Shown here piece after piece: positions 61,392 to 64,000 of a DNA stretch of 64,000 bases (positions within the stretch are counted from its first letter, which is position 1; each line of letters starts with the position of its first letter). Origin of the DNA: Acetobacter sp. DsW_063 (GTDB lineage: Bacteria > Pseudomonadota > Alphaproteobacteria > Acetobacterales > Acetobacteraceae); the NCBI RefSeq assembly GCF_002153745.1, contig NZ_JOPL01000009.1, forward strand, positions 1-64,000, read 5' to 3'. The position numbers and the translations under genes were made by a program. Under the pieces are notes generated by a model, which did no database searches, had not been told where the DNA came from, and saw only the letters and a list, made by a program, of their open reading frames with translations.

Positions 61392-62318
61392 TCAACGCTG
61401 GAACGTCAGCAACCAGGTCTCCCCCTGCACAGGTTCGCCAAATTTGGTGTGGGTCTCGACTTCCGTAAGGACGAACCCGTATCTGGAATATAACCGGCGA
61501 GCGCCCTCAAGAACGGTATGTGTCCAGAGAATCAGGCTCTCGTACCCTGCCTCTTTCGCGAAACTCACACACCGACCGATCAATTCGGCTCCGACGCCCC
61601 TGTTTCGCGCAAACGGTTCGACATACAGCAAACGCAGACGCGCCTGCCCCCCGCCTTCGTCCGTGACCATCACGGAACCGGCCATAACGCCGTCGAGTTC
61701 AGCGACCCAGCAAGCATCCCGTCCGGGCCGGTAATCACGCAGGAAATTGGCGGCTGTCATCGTGACCAGCGCCTCCAGCGGCGCGCCCCAGCCATTCTCC
61801 TGAGCATAGAGCAGAGATTGCCTTGCAGCGATCATCCCGACGTCGCCGCTCCGAAACGGCCGCACATTCAGGACTTCGCCCGATGACGGATCAAGCCTGA
61901 GTCGCGCCATAGTGAGGCCCGCTGTCACGTCGCCAGCGCCCCAGTCGTCAAGATCGGCAAGCATGGCCGTCGTCGCCTCGATCTGGCGGCGGTCCAGTTC
62001 CTGAAAAGCCGCCGAACCTTCCGACGTCAGTGTAACAGTTTTGGCGCGGGCGTCGTCGTTCTCCTGCCCTCGAACAATCCAACCCTTGGCTTCGAAGCGC
62101 GCGAGCATTCGGCTCATCTGCGCCGCGTCCATATCGAGCCGCCGCTTCAATTCGCTGGCCTGCGCGGTATCCGCGCGAGCAATCTCGTGCAGCAGACGCG
62201 CCTCACCCAGCGTCATATCTGCACCGAGAAATCGTGCGTTAAGAGCGCCGACGGCGCGAGTGTAGAACCCGTTGAACGTTCTTACAGATGCGACAAAATT
62301 TTCCATGTCTCGGAACAT
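61392..62318 (-). CDS. MarR-type regulator fused to a GNAT acetyltransferase
   Basis: A 308-residue two-domain protein. Residues about 1-145 form a MarR winged helix (LGEARLLHEIARADTAQASELKRRLDMDAAQMSRMLARFEAKGW, in parts LLHEIARADTAQASEL, MDAAQMSRMLARFEAKGW). Residues about 155-308 are a GNAT domain with LRLLYVEPFARNRGVGAEL and GARRLYSRYGFVLTEVET. This bifunctional order is widespread; ligand and acetyl acceptor are unknown. A TTGAC-caa-GTCAA dyad lies 13 bp before the start, consistent with self-repression. Confidence 0.9.
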   Translation of the reverse strand: MFRDMENFVASVRTFNGFYTRAVGALNARFLGADMTLGEARLLHEIARADTAQASELKRRLDMDAAQMSRMLARFEAKGWIVRGQENDDARAKTVTLTSEGSAAFQELDRRQIEATTAMLADLDDWGAGDVTAGLTMARLRLDPSSGEVLNVRPFRSGDVGMIAARQSLLYAQENGWGAPLEALVTMTAANFLRDYRPGRDACWVAELDGVMAGSVMVTDEGGGQARLRLLYVEPFARNRGVGAELIGRCVSFAKEAGYESLILWTHTVLEGARRLYSRYGFVLTEVETHTKFGEPVQGETWLLTFQR

Positions 62319-62330
62319 GGATCATGATAG

Positions 62331-62343
62331 TTGACCAAGTCAA
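62331..62343 (-). promoter_or_regulatory. TTGAC-CAA-GTCAA dyad, likely MarR operator
   Basis: A perfect 5-3-5 inverted repeat just ahead of the MarR-GNAT start codon; a similar imperfect TGACTCAGTCA lies at 62353-62364. Confidence 0.5.
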
Positions 62344-62387
62344 TATTAATACATGACTCAGTCAACAAATCAGCGCATCTGCTCCGA

Positions 62388-63683
62388 TCACGCCGCCTGC
62401 GCAGTTCCCTCGGCGCCGGGCCGCAGCCCCTCTTCCGTCAGCAGACGCAAGAGCGCCGTAACCATCTGATCCATCATCTCGTCGGTGTGATACGGCCCCG
62501 GCGTCAGACGCAGGCGCTCTGTTCCCTTGGGCACCGTCGGGTAATTGATCGGCGTCGCATAAAGACCGTACTCATCGAGCAGCCGACGGCTGATCTTCTT
62601 GCACAATTCCGCGTCCCCGACCGGAACCGGCACGATATGGCTCGCCGTCATCATGAACGGTACGCCCGCAGCACGCATGCGACGGCGGAATTCGTTCACC
62701 CGCTCAAACATCCTCTCACGACGCCAGTTCTGGGCGCGCACCAGTTTCACGCTGGCCAGCGCCGCGGCGGCGATCGAGGGCGGCAACGACGTGGTGAAAA
62801 TGAAACCCGACGCGGACGAACGGAGATAATCGACGATCTGAGCCGAAGCCGTGATGTACCCGCCGTGAACGCCGAACCCCTTGGCCAGCGTGCCCTCGAT
62901 GATGTCGACCTGATCGGCGACGCCGTCACGCTGGGAAACGCCGCCGCCTTCGTCACCGTAAAGGCCGACGGCATGCACTTCGTCGAGATACGTCATCGCG
63001 CCGTATTTCCGGGCGAGAGCGCAGATCCCGGCGATGTCCGAAACGTCGCCATCCATCGAATAAACGCTCTCGAACGCAATCAGCTTGGGCGCATCAATCG
63101 GAGCCGCGGCGAGCTTGGCCTCCAGATCGGCAAGGTCGTTATGCTCGAAAATGACGGTCGTCGATCCGCGAGCGCCCTTGATGCCAGCGATCATCGAGGC
63201 ATGATTGCACCGGTCGGAAAAGCAGATCCAGCCAGGCATCGACGTGAGGATGGTTTGTAGACTGGCTTGGTTCGACACGTAGCCGGAGACGAACAACAGT
63301 CCCGCCTCCTTGCCGTGCAGCGCGGCGAGTTCAGCCTCAAGACGCTTATGCAGGGGGCTGGTGCCTGCGATATTCCGCGTTCCGCCCGCACCTGCGCCGT
63401 GCTCGCGAATGGCGGCGATCGCAGCTTCGCAAACCTCCGGCTCAACGCCCATCCCAAGATAATCGTTAGAGGACCACACGACGACTTCCCGGCCCTCGGG
63501 CGTCTCACCGGGAACCGGATCAATTTCTTCCTCGTAAACCGGGTAACGGGGAGCCTGACGGGCCAGCGGCGTGAAGCTGCGGTAGCGGCCCTGTCGCCGT
63601 ATGTCTTCGAGAGCTTCGTCGCAGAAATCGTAAAACGGGTGTCGCGCGTTCCGGATAGTCACCCAGTCTACTCCTGTCTTCAT
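62388..63683 (-). CDS. hemA: 5-aminolevulinate synthase
   Basis: A 431-residue PLP enzyme that condenses glycine and succinyl-CoA to ALA, the first haem step in alphaproteobacteria. ATG 63683 ([20 protein letters not shown]) is preferred; upstream ATG 63740 is possible, but neither has a clear ribosome-binding site. Signatures are [42 protein letters not shown] (parts: [27 protein letters not shown]), [13 protein letters not shown], and the PLP lysine in [15 protein letters not shown]. Regulation is not visible. Confidence 0.96.
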   Translation of the reverse strand: MKTGVDWVTIRNARHPFYDFCDEALEDIRRQGRYRSFTPLARQAPRYPVYEEEIDPVPGETPEGREVVVWSSNDYLGMGVEPEVCEAAIAAIREHGAGAGGTRNIAGTSPLHKRLEAELAALHGKEAGLLFVSGYVSNQASLQTILTSMPGWICFSDRCNHASMIAGIKGARGSTTVIFEHNDLADLEAKLAAAPIDAPKLIAFESVYSMDGDVSDIAGICALARKYGAMTYLDEVHAVGLYGDEGGGVSQRDGVADQVDIIEGTLAKGFGVHGGYITASAQIVDYLRSSASGFIFTTSLPPSIAAAALASVKLVRAQNWRRERMFERVNEFRRRMRAAGVPFMMTASHIVPVPVGDAELCKKISRRLLDEYGLYATPINYPTVPKGTERLRLTPGPYHTDEMMDQMVTALLRLLTEEGLRPGAEGTAQAA

Positions 63684-63816
63684 CGGTGGGCCGACGACGA
63701 CGCATAACCGCCGAAACGCGGATGGCGTCCATCGAGCCACAGGGGCCGCAGCGCATTACACCCTGCGGCGGCGACACTACGCCAGATCGGCTGACGCAGC
63801 GGCGAGGATTAGTCGT

Positions 63817-64000
63817 TCAGCGCACATACACCCGGATACGCGGGCTTGCCACACCGGAATTGGGCATAGCCGTCATCTCTATCTGTGCCGGGGAGGCGCC
63901 GCCTGCGACAATCGCGTTCGCCACCGCCTGTCCGTCGTTCGTCGTCAGGCGCGCAAGCGTGGCGCGATCAGCGTCCGCGTCAGCCCCCGGCGGGGCGAGA
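63817..64000 (-). CDS. C-terminal end of a probable OmpA-like protein (partial)
   Basis: The gene enters from the right edge and stops at TGA 63817-63819. The last 60 residues include TLARLTTNDGQAVANAIVAG, then GASPAQIEMTAMPNSGV and RIRVYVR, which resemble the final helix and strand of an OmpA/MotB peptidoglycan-binding domain. The assignment is tentative, since the rest lies outside the window. It is 133 bp upstream of hemA on the same strand. Confidence 0.6.
   Translation of the reverse strand, partial: LAPPGADADADRATLARLTTNDGQAVANAIVAGGASPAQIEMTAMPNSGVASPRIRVYVR

Overview
The window looks like a chromosome segment of a motile, GC-rich alphaproteobacterium of the acetic acid bacteria (Acetobacteraceae). 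The evidence is a complete pqqABCDE cluster, an NAD-type isocitrate dehydrogenase, a single-gene 5-aminolevulinate synthase (C4 haem route), a PEP-carboxylase homologue, a SUF-only Fe-S operon under an Rrf2 regulator, and a Caulobacter-style flagellar operon that includes flbD. No rRNA, tRNA, CRISPR array or intact insertion sequence was recognised. This assignment is inferred from gene content only.

Layout. 0-5.6 kb: a heptanucleotide tandem repeat, a TonB-dependent receptor, an MFS carboxylate-type transporter and an unrecognised 448-residue protein. 5.7-11.7 kb: COQ10/RatA-like protein and lipA (minus strand), then a UvrD/PcrA helicase and a tightly coupled prmA-GNAT-tag set (plus strand). 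11.8-13.6 kb: a phage tail-fibre-like gene and an excisionase-like HTH gene, apparently an insertion or phage remnant. 13.9-17.1 kb: pqqABCDE on the minus strand, with a hairpin between pqqA and pqqB. 17.3-29.2 kb: a plus-strand run of pepP-like peptidase, icd, a degenerate EAL protein, a short Hsp70, a royal-jelly/gluconolactonase-fold protein, thrC, an M16 peptidase, PmbA/TldE and a Tim44-domain protein that appears to start at CTG. 29.6-38.4 kb: minus-strand pseudokinase plus membrane partner, hisZ-purA and pheS-pheT.

38.6-49.3 kb: a second tail-fibre-like gene, here with a putative signal peptide, ends at a strong two-way terminator. It faces a flagellar operon read on the minus strand as fliF-fliG-fliH-fliN-flbD-flhA-flhF. 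From fliG to flhF this operon is visibly AT-rich, in sharp contrast to fliF and the rest of the window, and flhA carries G/C homopolymer tracts. 49.5-56.3 kb: the operon rrf2-sufB-sufC-sufD-sufS-sufU-sufT-sufA, with an IscR-like box in front. 56.4-64 kb: a divergent PEP carboxylase, a DUF445 membrane protein, a small secreted protein with eight consecutive histidines, a MarR-GNAT fusion, hemA and the C-terminal end of a probable OmpA-like protein.

How the parts connect. PQQ supplies the periplasmic dehydrogenases typical of acetic acid bacteria. Haem (hemA), lipoate (lipA), a COQ10-like protein and SUF Fe-S assembly all serve respiratory and TCA enzymes, together with icd and the PEP-carboxylase homologue. 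The parts least explained by known housekeeping roles are the pseudokinase/membrane pair, the degenerate EAL protein beside a short Hsp70, the two orphan fibre genes, the unrecognised 448-residue protein and the homopolymer-bearing AT-rich flagellar block. No clearly new multi-gene defence or secretion system could be demonstrated from sequence alone.
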